Positions 54,056 through 63,356 of a stretch of DNA of 64,000 bases are shown here, one piece after another (within the stretch, counting starts at the first letter, position 1; every line of letters starts with the position of its first letter). The notes under the pieces were generated by a model. The model did not search any database. It was given only the letters and a program-made list of their open reading frames with translations, and was not told the origin of the DNA. This stretch comes from Lentisalinibacter salinarum (GTDB lineage Bacteria > Pseudomonadota > Gammaproteobacteria > Steroidobacterales > Woeseiaceae): the NCBI RefSeq assembly GCF_040706555.1, contig NZ_JAPDRH010000004.1, positions 248,001-312,000 on the forward strand, given 5' to 3'. A program made the translations under genes and the position numbers.

Positions 54056-57000
54056 ATGGACCGGCCACCCATGCACCCGACCCTCAAAGAACAGATCAGA
54101 CAGGCGACCGCCGGCGGCGAGCGACTCGATTATCCGAGCCTGCTCGAGCTGGTGGAGGCGCGCTACGCCGAGCTGGATCGTCTGGTCACGACCACGCAGG
54201 ACGAGCCGAGCCGCAATGCGGACCTGCGGGTGGTGCTGGACAGCGTCGCCGACGCCGTGCTCACCGTCGATCCCGACGGCATGATCCGCTACGCCAACCG
54301 GGTCGCCCATCAGCTCTTCGGTTACGAGATCGGCGGCCTGCCCGGCGTGATGCTGCCGGCGTTGCTGCCCCAGGCCGGGAAGATCCCGGTCAAGATGTTC
54401 CTGCAGGCGTATATCACCAACCTGGACGATACCTACCTCGAGCTCGAGACCGGTCAGACCGAGGCGTTGCGCGCCGACGGCAGCCGGTTCACTGCCGAGA
54501 TCAACACCACCCGACTGTCGGAGCAGGCCAGCGGCGCCTTCGTGCTGTGCCTGCGTGATATCTCCGAGCGGTTGCAGGCCGAGGGGGCGCTGCGCGAGAA
54601 CGAGGAGCGCTACCGCGCGCTGGTGGACCACGCCACGGAGGCCATCGTGGTGCTGGACGTCGACAGCGGCCGATTCGTGGACGTGAACGAGAACGCGGTC
54701 AGCTTCTTCAACCTGTCGAGGAAGCGGCTGCTGGCGATGGGCCCGGAGGGCATCTCGCCGGAATACCAGCTGGACGGCTCGCTCTCGTTCGGCAAGGCGA
54801 GGGGTTACGTCGACCGTGCGCTGAACGGCGAGCAGCCCTGCTTCGAGTGGCTGCACATCGACGCGGACGGCCGGGAGATCCCCTGCGAGGTGCGCCTCGT
54901 GCGGCTGCCTTCGGCGAACCGCAAGCTGCTCCGCGGCAGCATCACCAGCATCGCCGAGCGCAAGCGCAACGAGCTGATCGCTTTCGGCGAGCACAAGGTG
55001 CTGGAGATGGTGGCCTCCGGCGCCAGCCTGAAGAGCACGCTGAAGGCCCTCTGCCGGACCGTGGAACAGGTGACACCGGGCGCCCGCGTGCTGGTGACCA
55101 CCCTGGACCGGGAACGGGCGAGCTTCCGCGTCGCGGCCTCGATCGGGTTGCCGGATGCGGTACTGGAAATGGCAGACGGTCTGAAGGTGGACTCCGCCAC
55201 CACCTCGTGTGGCCGCGCCGTGGCCGAGAACACCCAGGTGATCACGCCCGAGATCGCGCGCGACCCCGGCTGGGCATCGCTCTCGGACTTCGCCGAGACG
55301 CACGAGCTGCGCGCCTGCTGGGCTTTCCCGCTGGTGGGCGGCGCGGACGACGTGCTGGGCACGCTCGCACTGTATTTCTCCGAGACCCGGGAGCCGTCCA
55401 CGGCCGAGCTGGACCGCATCACCGGCCTGGTGCGTCTCGCGGGCATCGCCATCAAGCGCCGCTACGACGAGGAGGCGCTGCGCTCCAGCGAGGCTCGTTT
55501 CCGCGGCCTGTTCGAGCACGTGGTGGAGGGCGTCTACATCGCCAACACCGAGGGCGAGATCGAGTCGGCCAACCCGGCGCTGATGCAGATACTCGGCTAC
55601 GAGGACGAGGAAGACCTGAAGCGCGAGGTGAAGTCCTCCACCGCCTACGTGAACCCCCAGGACAGCGTGCGCTTCCGCGAGAAACTGGAGCGCGACGGCG
55701 TCGTGCGCAACTTCGAGGCGCGGATGAAGCGCCGGGACGGCAGCGAGATCGTGGTGCTGGAGAACTCCCGCGCGGTCCTCGATGCGGACGGCAAGATCAT
55801 CGCCCATGAGGGCACCATCACCGACATCACCGAGCGCAAGATCGCCGAAACCCGCATCTTCGAGGAGAAGGAGAAGGCGCAGGTCACGCTGAAGTCGATC
55901 GGCGACGCGGTGATCACCACGGATGCCGACGGCAACGTGGACTACCTGAATCCGGTGGCCCAGGATCTCACCGGCTGGGAACTGAGGGCCGCCCGCGGCA
56001 AGCCCATCGGCGAGATCCTCTCCATCGTGCACACCCACACGCGGGAGGCGGTGGACAACCCGGTGGAGCGCTGTCTGCGCGAAGGCCGGGTGATCGCGCT
56101 GACCGAGGATTCGGTGCTGATAAACCGGTTGTCCAACGAGATTCCTATCCAGGATTCGGCGGCGCCCATCCGCGACCGGGTGGGCAACGTCATCGGTGCG
56201 GTGATGGTGTTCCACGACGTGAGCAAGGAGAGCCGGCTCTCCCGCCAGCTTTCCTACCAGGCCGCCCACGACAGCCTGACCGGCCTGATCAACCGGCGCG
56301 AATTCGAGAACCGGCTGACCGCCGCGCTGGAAGAGGCCACCCTGGACACGGGCATCTCCCATGGCCTGCTGTATCTGGACCTCGACCAGTTCAAGGTGGT
56401 CAACGACACCTTCGGCCACACCGCCGGCGACGAGCTGTTGCGCCAGCTGGCCGAGCGCATCCAGGGCTGCATCCGCTCGAGCGACGTGGTGGCCCGACTG
56501 GGCGGCGACGAGTACGGCATCCTGCTTCAAAACTGCGACTGCGAGCGGGCCGTGAGCGTGGCGGAGACGATCCGCAGCGCGGTCGAGAACCACCGCTTCG
56601 TCTGGCAGGACAGCGTGCAGACCGTGCGCGCCTCGATGGGCGTGGTGATGGTGACCCACGAGACGGTGAGCGTCGGCACGCTGATGAGCGCCGCCGACGT
56701 GGCCTGCTACTCGGCCAAGGATCTCGGCCGCAACAAGGTGCACCTGTATCAGGACGGCGACGCCTCCATGCGCCACCGGGAGATGCAGTGGGTCTCGCGC
56801 ATCACCAGCGCGGTCGAGGAAGACCGCCTCGAGCTGTACTTCCAGCCCATCGTGGCTATTGATAAAGGGGGCGAGAACGGCAGCCATGCGGCCGAATGCA
56901 GTCACTACGAGCTGCTGCTCAGGATGCGCGACGAGGACGGCGAGCTGGTGCAGCCGAACGTGTTCATCCCGGCGGCCGAGCGCTTCAACCTGATGCCCAT

Positions 57001-57598
57001 GCTGGATCGCTGGGTGGTCAGCGAGACACTCGATCACCTGGCGGACCGGGTGGGTGCCGACGGACAGGCCACCTATACGCTGGCGCTGAATCTCTCCGGC
57101 ACCTCGCTGAGCGACGACCGCTTCCGGGCCTGGGTGATCCACGAGCTGCGCCGCCGGAAGCTGCCGACGGGGGCCATCTGCTTCGAGATCACGGAGACCG
57201 CGGCCATCGCGAATCTCGACCGGGTCATCCACTTCATGAAGGAGCTGAAGGACGTCGGCTGCCGCTTCTCGCTGGACGACTTCGGCAGCGGCCTGTCCTC
57301 GTTCACCTATCTCAAGCACCTGCCGGTGGACTATCTCAAGATCGACGGCGCCTTCATCCACAACGTGGGCGAGGACGCGAAAGACCAGAGCCTCGTGGAT
57401 GCCATCAGCCGCATCGGCAAGGCACTCGGCATCGCCACGATTGCGGAGCGGGTGGAGAGCGAGCAGGTGCTGGAGATCCTCGGCAGCATCGGCGTGGAAT
57501 ACGCACAGGGCTTCCACATCGCCCGGCCCGAATCGGTGCGCCGTTTCGCGCCCTGGGGCGAGACGGGGCGCGATACCGAAGACCGGGCGCTGGCCTGA
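54056..57598 (+). CDS. PAS/GAF sensor GGDEF-EAL protein
   Basis: The 1180-residue cytoplasmic protein is built as PAS (about residues 58-175), PAS (185-305), GAF (320-470), PAS (475-600), PAS (605-735), GGDEF (740-905) and EAL (920-1165). The cyclase signature is intact as RLGGDEYGI. The phosphodiesterase signature reads YELLLRM instead of EAL, but downstream residues such as LNLSGTSL, FEITETAA, SLDDFGSGLSSF, YLKIDGAFI and AERVESEQV are well conserved, so activity is likely. It would set cyclic-di-GMP levels in response to small ligands or redox state. GGAGGA abuts ATG 54056; ATG 54071 is an alternative but spaced too far. There is no membrane segment. Confidence 0.92.
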   Translation: MDRPPMHPTLKEQIRQATAGGERLDYPSLLELVEARYAELDRLVTTTQDEPSRNADLRVVLDSVADAVLTVDPDGMIRYANRVAHQLFGYEIGGLPGVMLPALLPQAGKIPVKMFLQAYITNLDDTYLELETGQTEALRADGSRFTAEINTTRLSEQASGAFVLCLRDISERLQAEGALRENEERYRALVDHATEAIVVLDVDSGRFVDVNENAVSFFNLSRKRLLAMGPEGISPEYQLDGSLSFGKARGYVDRALNGEQPCFEWLHIDADGREIPCEVRLVRLPSANRKLLRGSITSIAERKRNELIAFGEHKVLEMVASGASLKSTLKALCRTVEQVTPGARVLVTTLDRERASFRVAASIGLPDAVLEMADGLKVDSATTSCGRAVAENTQVITPEIARDPGWASLSDFAETHELRACWAFPLVGGADDVLGTLALYFSETREPSTAELDRITGLVRLAGIAIKRRYDEEALRSSEARFRGLFEHVVEGVYIANTEGEIESANPALMQILGYEDEEDLKREVKSSTAYVNPQDSVRFREKLERDGVVRNFEARMKRRDGSEIVVLENSRAVLDADGKIIAHEGTITDITERKIAETRIFEEKEKAQVTLKSIGDAVITTDADGNVDYLNPVAQDLTGWELRAARGKPIGEILSIVHTHTREAVDNPVERCLREGRVIALTEDSVLINRLSNEIPIQDSAAPIRDRVGNVIGAVMVFHDVSKESRLSRQLSYQAAHDSLTGLINRREFENRLTAALEEATLDTGISHGLLYLDLDQFKVVNDTFGHTAGDELLRQLAERIQGCIRSSDVVARLGGDEYGILLQNCDCERAVSVAETIRSAVENHRFVWQDSVQTVRASMGVVMVTHETVSVGTLMSAADVACYSAKDLGRNKVHLYQDGDASMRHREMQWVSRITSAVEEDRLELYFQPIVAIDKGGENGSHAAECSHYELLLRMRDEDGELVQPNVFIPAAERFNLMPMLDRWVVSETLDHLADRVGADGQATYTLALNLSGTSLSDDRFRAWVIHELRRRKLPTGAICFEITETAAIANLDRVIHFMKELKDVGCRFSLDDFGSGLSSFTYLKHLPVDYLKIDGAFIHNVGEDAKDQSLVDAISRIGKALGIATIAERVESEQVLEILGSIGVEYAQGFHIARPESVRRFAPWGETGRDTEDRALA

Positions 57599-57606
57599 GC
57601 TTCGGA

Positions 57607-57655
57607 CCCGTTGTTGGACCCCGTTGTTGGACCGATCGTTGGACCGGTCGTCGGC
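57607..57655. repeat. Short tandem repeat after the GGDEF-EAL gene
   Basis: Three to four imperfect copies of CGTTGTTGGACC (the last two shortened to CGTTGGACC and CGTCGGCC) run in tandem between the GGDEF-EAL stop and the next gene. Its role is unknown; it is probably slippage-derived. Confidence 0.6.
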
Positions 57656-57708
57656 CTGGCGAGGCTCGCCTGCCGGCCCCTCTGTGAATGGGTTACACTC
57701 GGTAGCGT

Positions 57709-58602
57709 ATGAAAGACGCACCCGAGCCGGTACACATACCCGCCCAGGCCGCGATAGAACACGCACAGCGGGCACTGCTGGCGCCGGACGAGCCGCCGCC
57801 ATTCGATATCGTGCACGGGCGCCGCGACCCGCCGGTGCTGATCGTCTGTGACCACGCCAGCCGGCGCATCCCCCGCACGCTCGGCGATCTCGGCATGGAC
57901 GAGAAGGGGTTGTCCACCCACCTCGCCTGCGACATCGGCGCCGGCGAACTGACCCGCAGGGTGGCGGCGAGGCTCGAGGCCAATGCGGTGTTGGCCTGCT
58001 ATTCCCGCCTGGTGGTGGACTACAATCGCCACCTGACCGATCCGACGGCCTTCCTGAGCCGGGGCGACGGCCACATCATCCCGGGCAACGAGGGCCTCAC
58101 CGAGCAGCAGAAGGCCTGCCGCGCGGATGCCCTCTACTGGCCCTATCACCGGGCCATCGAGGAGGAGGTCCGCCGCCTGACCGACGGCGACCGGGTGCCG
58201 GCGTTCATCTCCATCCACAGTTTCACGCCGGTGCTGGACGGGCAGGGCCGCGACTGGGACGTGGGCATCCTCTGGGACACCGACCCGCGCCTGCCGCGGC
58301 CGATCCTGGAGGGACTGCACCGCATCCCCGGGCTCGTCATCGGCGACAACGAACCCTACTCGGGCCGGGCGCCCGCCGACTTCACCGTGGACTATCACGC
58401 AGAGCGGACGGGGCTGCCCCATGCCGCCTTCGAGATCCGCCAGGATCACCTCATGAGCGAGGAGGGCCTCGAACTCTGGACCGACCGGCTCGTGCACCTG
58501 CTCGCGCCCCTCCTGGACAACCCGAATCTCTACCGCCGCCTGCCCGTGGTACCGGAGCACGACGCCCCGGGCCGCTCGGGGGACAATCCGATACCCGGCT
58601 GA
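57709..58602 (+). CDS. N-formylglutamate amidohydrolase family protein
   Basis: The 297-residue protein has the FGase fold signatures: VLIVCDHASRRIPRTLGDLG (residues 44-63), DIGAGELTRRVAARL, YSRLVVDYNRHLTDP (near residues 98-112), FISIHSFTP and PHAAFEIRQDHL. The Asp-His, Asn-Arg and His-Ser residues are those expected to hold zinc and substrate. Classical members hydrolyse N-formylglutamate in histidine degradation; no other hut genes are present, so a broader amidohydrolase role is more likely. It is 54 bases upstream of a carboxylate-amine ligase. The pairing of these two families has been noted in surveys of amide-forming systems. Confidence 0.9.
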   Translation: MKDAPEPVHIPAQAAIEHAQRALLAPDEPPPFDIVHGRRDPPVLIVCDHASRRIPRTLGDLGMDEKGLSTHLACDIGAGELTRRVAARLEANAVLACYSRLVVDYNRHLTDPTAFLSRGDGHIIPGNEGLTEQQKACRADALYWPYHRAIEEEVRRLTDGDRVPAFISIHSFTPVLDGQGRDWDVGILWDTDPRLPRPILEGLHRIPGLVIGDNEPYSGRAPADFTVDYHAERTGLPHAAFEIRQDHLMSEEGLELWTDRLVHLLAPLLDNPNLYRRLPVVPEHDAPGRSGDNPIPG

Positions 58603-58656
58603 CGGGCCGGAGGCGGGCGAGCGGCGGCTGACGACTGGCGAGCGGAGCACCGGCCC

Positions 58657-59799
58657 ATGAAAGAGCCTGCCTTTACCATCGGTATCGAGGAAGAGTACCT
58701 GCTGGTGGACCGGGAGACCCGGGGACTGGCGGACGACCCGCCCACCGCCATGCTCGAGGAGTGCGAGAAGCGCTGCAAGGGCCAGGTCAGCCCGGAGTTC
58801 ATGCGCTCCCAGATCGAGGTGGGCACCCGGGTGTGCCGCAACATACGCGAGGCCCGCCGGGATCTCGCGCGGCTGCGGCGGGTGATCACGGACGTGGCCG
58901 ACGAACACGGTCTCGCGCCGATCGCCTCCTCCACCCATCCGTTCAGTCGCTGGACCGAGCAGAAGCACACGCCCAAGACCCGCTATCAGGCGCTGGCCAC
59001 CGAGATGCAGGCGGCCGCCCGGCGACTGCTGATCTGCGGCATGCACGTGCACGTGGGCATCGAGGACGATGCGATGCGCATCGATCTCATGTCGCAGATG
59101 AGCTACTTCCTGCCGCATCTGCTGGCGCTGTCCTGCTCGTCGCCCTTCTGGGAGGGCAAGGACACCGGGCTGAAGTCTTACCGCCTCACCGTGTTCGACG
59201 CGCTGCCGCGCACCGGGCTGCCGGAGCATTTCTCGAGCTTCGGCGAATACCAGCGCCACGTGGACGTACTGGTCTCGGCGGGCATCATGGAAGACGCCAC
59301 CAAGCTCTGGTGGGACCAGCGCCCGAGTGCCCGCTACCCCACGCTCGAGACCCGGGTGATGGACGTGTGCACGCTCATCGACGACACCATGGCGCTGGCC
59401 GCGCTGGTGGTCTGCATCCTGCGCATGCTGTTCCGCCTGCGCGTGGACAACCAGCGCTGGCGCATCTACCCGAACATGCTCATCCACGAGAACCGCTGGC
59501 GGGCGATGCGCTACGGATTCGACGAGGGCATGATCGACCTGGCCAAGGGCCGCGTCATCGCCTTCGAGTCCCTGCTGGAGGAGCTCCTGGAGATGGTCGC
59601 CGAGGACGCCGAAGCGCTGGACTGCGTGGCCGAGGTGCGCTCGGTGCGCCACATCATCGAGCGGGGCACCAGTGCCCATCGCCAGCTCGAGACCTACCGG
59701 GACGCGCTGTCCGAAGGCGCCGATCACCAGGGGGCCCTGCAGGCCGTCGTCGACCACCTGATCGAGGAGACGGCGACGGGGCTGGATGCGCCCGATTGA
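58657..59799 (+). CDS. YbdK-type carboxylate-amine ligase (GCS2 family)
   Basis: The 380-residue protein matches the glutamate-cysteine-ligase 2 family: FTIGIEEEYLLVDRETRGLA (residues 6-25, metal-binding Glu cluster), EFMRSQIEVGTRVC, the ASSTHPFSRW segment near residue 90, GMHVHVGIEDD (residues 128-138), and a C-terminal NRWRAMRYGFDEGMIDL. YbdK-like enzymes form gamma-glutamyl-type amide bonds with ATP, though the physiological substrate of this branch is unclear. Start ATG 58657 is consistent with the family N-terminus. It appears to form an operon with the upstream amidohydrolase, one making and the other breaking an amide of a glutamate-like compound; that pairing is inferred. Confidence 0.9.
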   Translation: MKEPAFTIGIEEEYLLVDRETRGLADDPPTAMLEECEKRCKGQVSPEFMRSQIEVGTRVCRNIREARRDLARLRRVITDVADEHGLAPIASSTHPFSRWTEQKHTPKTRYQALATEMQAAARRLLICGMHVHVGIEDDAMRIDLMSQMSYFLPHLLALSCSSPFWEGKDTGLKSYRLTVFDALPRTGLPEHFSSFGEYQRHVDVLVSAGIMEDATKLWWDQRPSARYPTLETRVMDVCTLIDDTMALAALVVCILRMLFRLRVDNQRWRIYPNMLIHENRWRAMRYGFDEGMIDLAKGRVIAFESLLEELLEMVAEDAEALDCVAEVRSVRHIIERGTSAHRQLETYRDALSEGADHQGALQAVVDHLIEETATGLDAPD

Positions 59800-59938
59800 A
59801 CTCGTGATTGAGACCCTGATTGAGACATAATCCCGTCCGGCGCCGGGGGCAACTGAGTACCGGTTAACAGAAACCGGAGCCGCCCGCCGCTACAGTGCCC
59901 CAATCGCCGCCGGTGGGGGCGGCAGACGGACGGGGCGA

Positions 59939-61858
59939 TTGGATAAGACGACCTTCTTCCTGCTGATCCAGCTCTCTGCCGCCGTGGGCTATGCGGCCAT
60001 GGCGGTGGCGCTCTATCGCCGCCGGGAACCGGACGCCCGTTCGGTCTCGCTGGTGGTCTTCCTGGGATTGCTGTCCGTCTGGATTCTGGGCGCGGGGCTC
60101 GAGACGGCGTTCCCCACGCTCGCCGTGCACAACGTCGCCCGGGTGCTGGTGTTCGTCGGCGCCTGCTTCGCGCCCGTGGCCATCGTCGCCTTTCTCATGG
60201 GCTACACCGCGCAGGGAGTGCGCGCCAACCTGCTGGCCGGGTTGTGCGTGGTGCCCACGCTCACGCTGCTGATGACGGCGACCAATCCCTGGCACGGCCT
60301 CATGTGGGATTACCCGCCGCCGATGGACGACGGACGCACGCTGCTGTCGCTGGACTGGGGTCCCTGGTTCGCCTTCGTGCACGGTCCTTACAGCTACGGC
60401 ATGGTGCTGGTGGCCTTCACGGTGTTCGGTTTCCACCTGCCGTCGGTGCCGCCGTCGCAGCGGCTGCCGGCGGTGGTCATGATGATCTCCGGCATGGTGC
60501 CGCTGACGATCAGCGGCCTGTCGGTGATGGGTTTCGGGCCCCAGGACGTGCCGGTGACCACGCTGACGCTGTCGGCGTTCATTCCGATCTACGCCTGGAT
60601 GACGCTGGGCATGAAGGTGACCCGACTCAGTGTCGTCGCCTATCGGGGCGTGTTCGAACAGCTGAAGGATCCGGTGCTCCTGCTCGACAATGAGGACCGG
60701 GTGGTGGGCGCGAATCGCGCGGCCGAGAAGCTGCTGGGGGCCCGCGAGGCGGAGCTGGTGGCGCGCCGCCTGCGCGGCGAGACGCCGGTGGTGGATGCCA
60801 TCCGGGAATGCGTCGAGAGCGGCATCATGCAGCACCTGTCGACGGACTGCGGCCGCCATTACGAGGTGCGCCGCTCGGCCATCCGCACGGCGAAGCGTCA
60901 TCAGCGAGGGCAGATCGTGGTGTGCCGGGATGTGACAGAGCGGCACAAGGCACAGGATCGGCTGGCGAAGAGCGAGCGGCTGCTGCGCACGCTGGTGGAC
61001 AACTCATCCAACGGCATCCTGCGGCTTCGTAAGACCGAGGACCGGGACGTGTTCCGCTGCGTGTTCGCCAATCGGGCCGCCGAGCGCTACCTGGGTCTGC
61101 CGTCGCGGCGCATCGTGGGCCAGGAGATCGACACGTTCCAGCTGCCCGGCGACGGACAGTTGCAGGCGCTGGTGGTGCGTTCGGCCACCGAGGGGGCGCG
61201 CTGCGACGACGAGATGGAGGTGGGCGAGGGCACGCGCCGGCGCTGGATGCGGGTGATCGCCGAGCCGGTGGACGACGATGTGGCGGTGACGTTCATCGAT
61301 ATTACCGAGCGCAAGGAGCGCGAGCGCCAGATGGAGACCTACGCGCTGTCGGACGCGCTCACCGGACTCTACAACCGGCGGGGGTTCGAGCAGCACGCCC
61401 GGCCGCTGCTCGCGCGGGAGGCGGGGCCGAGTCACGGCGCCGTCATCTTCCTGGACATCAACGGTTTCAAGGCCATCAACGACGAGCACGGCCACCGGCT
61501 GGGCGACTCGCTGCTGCAGAGCTTCGCGGACCGGCTGCGGGCGAACCTGCGGCCGCAGGACGTGATCGGCCGCTGGGGCGGGGACGAGTTCGTGGCGCTG
61601 GCGCCCGGGATATCGAAGCCGGAAGCCGAGCAGCTGGCGCGGCGGCTCACGCTGGCGCTGGCCGAGCGCTACCGCATCCGGGATGTCGCGGTGGGCTGTC
61701 CCGCGAGCGTGGGAATGGCGCTCTACCCCGAGCACGGCCGCCATCTTAACGAGCTGCTGCGCGCTGCCGACCACGCCATGTACCGCGCCAAGCAACGCAG
61801 CCGCGAAAACGACCGGCTCTCCGACTCCCAGCTCCTGGAGCAAGTCCAGGCCAGCTGA
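59939..61858 (+). CDS. Membrane 7TM-PAS-GGDEF diguanylate cyclase
   Basis: The 639-residue protein begins with about seven hydrophobic helices (residues 5-225) of the histidine-kinase N-terminal 7TM type (SVWILGAGLETAFPTLAVHN; ATNPWHGLMWD). Two PAS-like domains follow (about residues 238-335 and 345-455; FEQLKDPVLLLDNEDRVVGA), and then a GGDEF domain (about 465-630) with the intact active site GRWGGDEFVAL. It should make cyclic-di-GMP in response to a membrane or ligand signal. There is no EAL domain. The start is TTG 59939 with only a weak ACGGGG upstream; the frame holds no better start before the first helix. It is the second cyclic-di-GMP protein in this stretch. Confidence 0.9.
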   Translation: MDKTTFFLLIQLSAAVGYAAMAVALYRRREPDARSVSLVVFLGLLSVWILGAGLETAFPTLAVHNVARVLVFVGACFAPVAIVAFLMGYTAQGVRANLLAGLCVVPTLTLLMTATNPWHGLMWDYPPPMDDGRTLLSLDWGPWFAFVHGPYSYGMVLVAFTVFGFHLPSVPPSQRLPAVVMMISGMVPLTISGLSVMGFGPQDVPVTTLTLSAFIPIYAWMTLGMKVTRLSVVAYRGVFEQLKDPVLLLDNEDRVVGANRAAEKLLGAREAELVARRLRGETPVVDAIRECVESGIMQHLSTDCGRHYEVRRSAIRTAKRHQRGQIVVCRDVTERHKAQDRLAKSERLLRTLVDNSSNGILRLRKTEDRDVFRCVFANRAAERYLGLPSRRIVGQEIDTFQLPGDGQLQALVVRSATEGARCDDEMEVGEGTRRRWMRVIAEPVDDDVAVTFIDITERKERERQMETYALSDALTGLYNRRGFEQHARPLLAREAGPSHGAVIFLDINGFKAINDEHGHRLGDSLLQSFADRLRANLRPQDVIGRWGGDEFVALAPGISKPEAEQLARRLTLALAERYRIRDVAVGCPASVGMALYPEHGRHLNELLRAADHAMYRAKQRSRENDRLSDSQLLEQVQAS

Positions 61859-61893
61859 TCAGGTGCCGGTCACTCGAAACGCAAATTTATTGA

Positions 61894-63219
61894 TTAACTA
61901 TCAGAAGTTCTAATAGTTCGGTCCGGCACCTTGTTGTATTGGCGGCCCAGGGCTACGGCGCAGACGGCCCAGATCGCCGCTACCAGCACGCCCACACTGG
62001 CGATGCCGGCCAGGCCCAGGCCGAAGACCTGCATCAGCTTGTAGAGACCCGCATTGGCTGCGTCGCCGCCGCGGTAGACCACGGTGTCGATGACGTTCTT
62101 CACCTTGTACCGGCTCTCTCGATCGACGGCGGTGTAGAGCATCTCCCGCGCGGGCCGGGTGATGGCGTAATTGCCGGAGCGCCGGATCACCTGCACGATC
62201 ACCAGCACGGTCAGCGTCGGTACCGCCGCGAGCGCCACGAAGCCGCCAATCATGAACACTGGCATCGCGGCGAGCGTCACCACCATCCCCACTCGCTTGA
62301 CGATGCGTCCGGTCAGGAAGACCTGGGTGCCCAGCGAGATCACGTTCACCGCCAGGTCGATGAAGGCGAAGACCTGCGTGCGTTCCTCCGAGGAGGCGAA
62401 GGCATCGCGCACCAGTTCGGCCTGCTGCAGGTAGATGAAGGTCCCGACCGCCGTGTAGAGGAAGATGAACGCGGCGAGGGTCAGCAGATACGGCGAGCGG
62501 AACAGCAGGGTGAAGCCCGCGAACGGGTTGCCGCCCATGGCTTCTTCGCGCCGTGTTGGAGTGCCGTCCGCCTTCACCTCGCTGCTGGCGGCCGAGGTGT
62601 GCGACCAGTGCAGGAGGTAGCGGATCAGGAACAGCGTGGCGCCGAGCAGCGCGGCGGCGACCAGCACCAGATTCCCGGTCCCCAGCGTCTCGGCGAAACT
62701 CACCGTGAACGCCGGTCCGACGATGAAACCGGTGCTGGCGCCGGCGGTGACGAAGCCGAACAGTCGCTTCGCCTGGTCGCCGGAGAAGATGTCCGCCATG
62801 AAGCTCCAGAACACGGAGACCACGAACAGGTTGTACACGCTCAGCCAGACGAAGAAGACGCGGGCGACGACCGGGTTGTCGGGATCCGCGCTGAAGGCCG
62901 CGTAGAACAGCGCCAGGTTGATGATGAAGAACAGGTACACCCACGGCAGGAATACGCCGCGGCGATAGCGCGAACACAGCCAGCCGTAGAACGGGACGGC
63001 GACGAGGGTGGCGAGGAAGGTCGCCAGGAACATCCAGGGCAGGTTCTCCACGCCGCCCGCGATGCCCATGGTGTCGCGCACCGGCCGCAGCACGCTGTAG
63101 CCGGTGAACAGGCAGAAGATATAAACGAATGCCGCCAGGCAGGCGGAGAGTTCCCCCGGCCGCGCGCCGATGGCGAAGCGCATCGCCGCGGCCAGTCTAT
63201 CCCTCGGATTTCCCGCCAT
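61894..63219 (-). CDS. MFS-type NTP/NDP-exchange-like transporter
   Basis: The 441-residue protein has about twelve hydrophobic segments. The N-terminus FTGYSVLRPVRDTMGIAGG (residues 38-56) is the signature of the bacterial ATP/ADP-translocase-like MFS branch (xxxRPVRD). VFWSFMADIFSGDQAKRLFG and YNLFVVSVFWSF follow, and RRSGNYAITRPAREMLYTAV and KNVIDTVVYRGGDAANAG near residues 350-395 are typical too. Free-living members have no proven substrate; nucleotide exchange is unlikely outside intracellular bacteria. The gene converges with the GGDEF gene, sharing an AT-rich imperfect palindrome (AACTATCAGAAGTTCTAAT) near its stop that may serve as a two-way terminator. Confidence 0.85.
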   Translation of the reverse strand: MAGNPRDRLAAAMRFAIGARPGELSACLAAFVYIFCLFTGYSVLRPVRDTMGIAGGVENLPWMFLATFLATLVAVPFYGWLCSRYRRGVFLPWVYLFFIINLALFYAAFSADPDNPVVARVFFVWLSVYNLFVVSVFWSFMADIFSGDQAKRLFGFVTAGASTGFIVGPAFTVSFAETLGTGNLVLVAAALLGATLFLIRYLLHWSHTSAASSEVKADGTPTRREEAMGGNPFAGFTLLFRSPYLLTLAAFIFLYTAVGTFIYLQQAELVRDAFASSEERTQVFAFIDLAVNVISLGTQVFLTGRIVKRVGMVVTLAAMPVFMIGGFVALAAVPTLTVLVIVQVIRRSGNYAITRPAREMLYTAVDRESRYKVKNVIDTVVYRGGDAANAGLYKLMQVFGLGLAGIASVGVLVAAIWAVCAVALGRQYNKVPDRTIRTSDS

Positions 63220-63356
63220 CGGTCGCCTACCCCCTGCGCCTGCACGGCAACGCGTGGAAACCGGGCAAGCCTAGCGCATTGCCGCCTTCCGTCACAGGCT
63301 CCGGTCCAGGCCGCTCCGCGCTACACTCTTCGGCGGTGAAACCAGGAGTGACCGCT

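Noticed and set aside
53948..59757. Long minus-strand frames opposite the GGDEF-EAL, amidohydrolase and ligase genes
   Set aside because: They are antisense to three clearly coding genes, and their products are His/Arg/Leu-rich without motifs.
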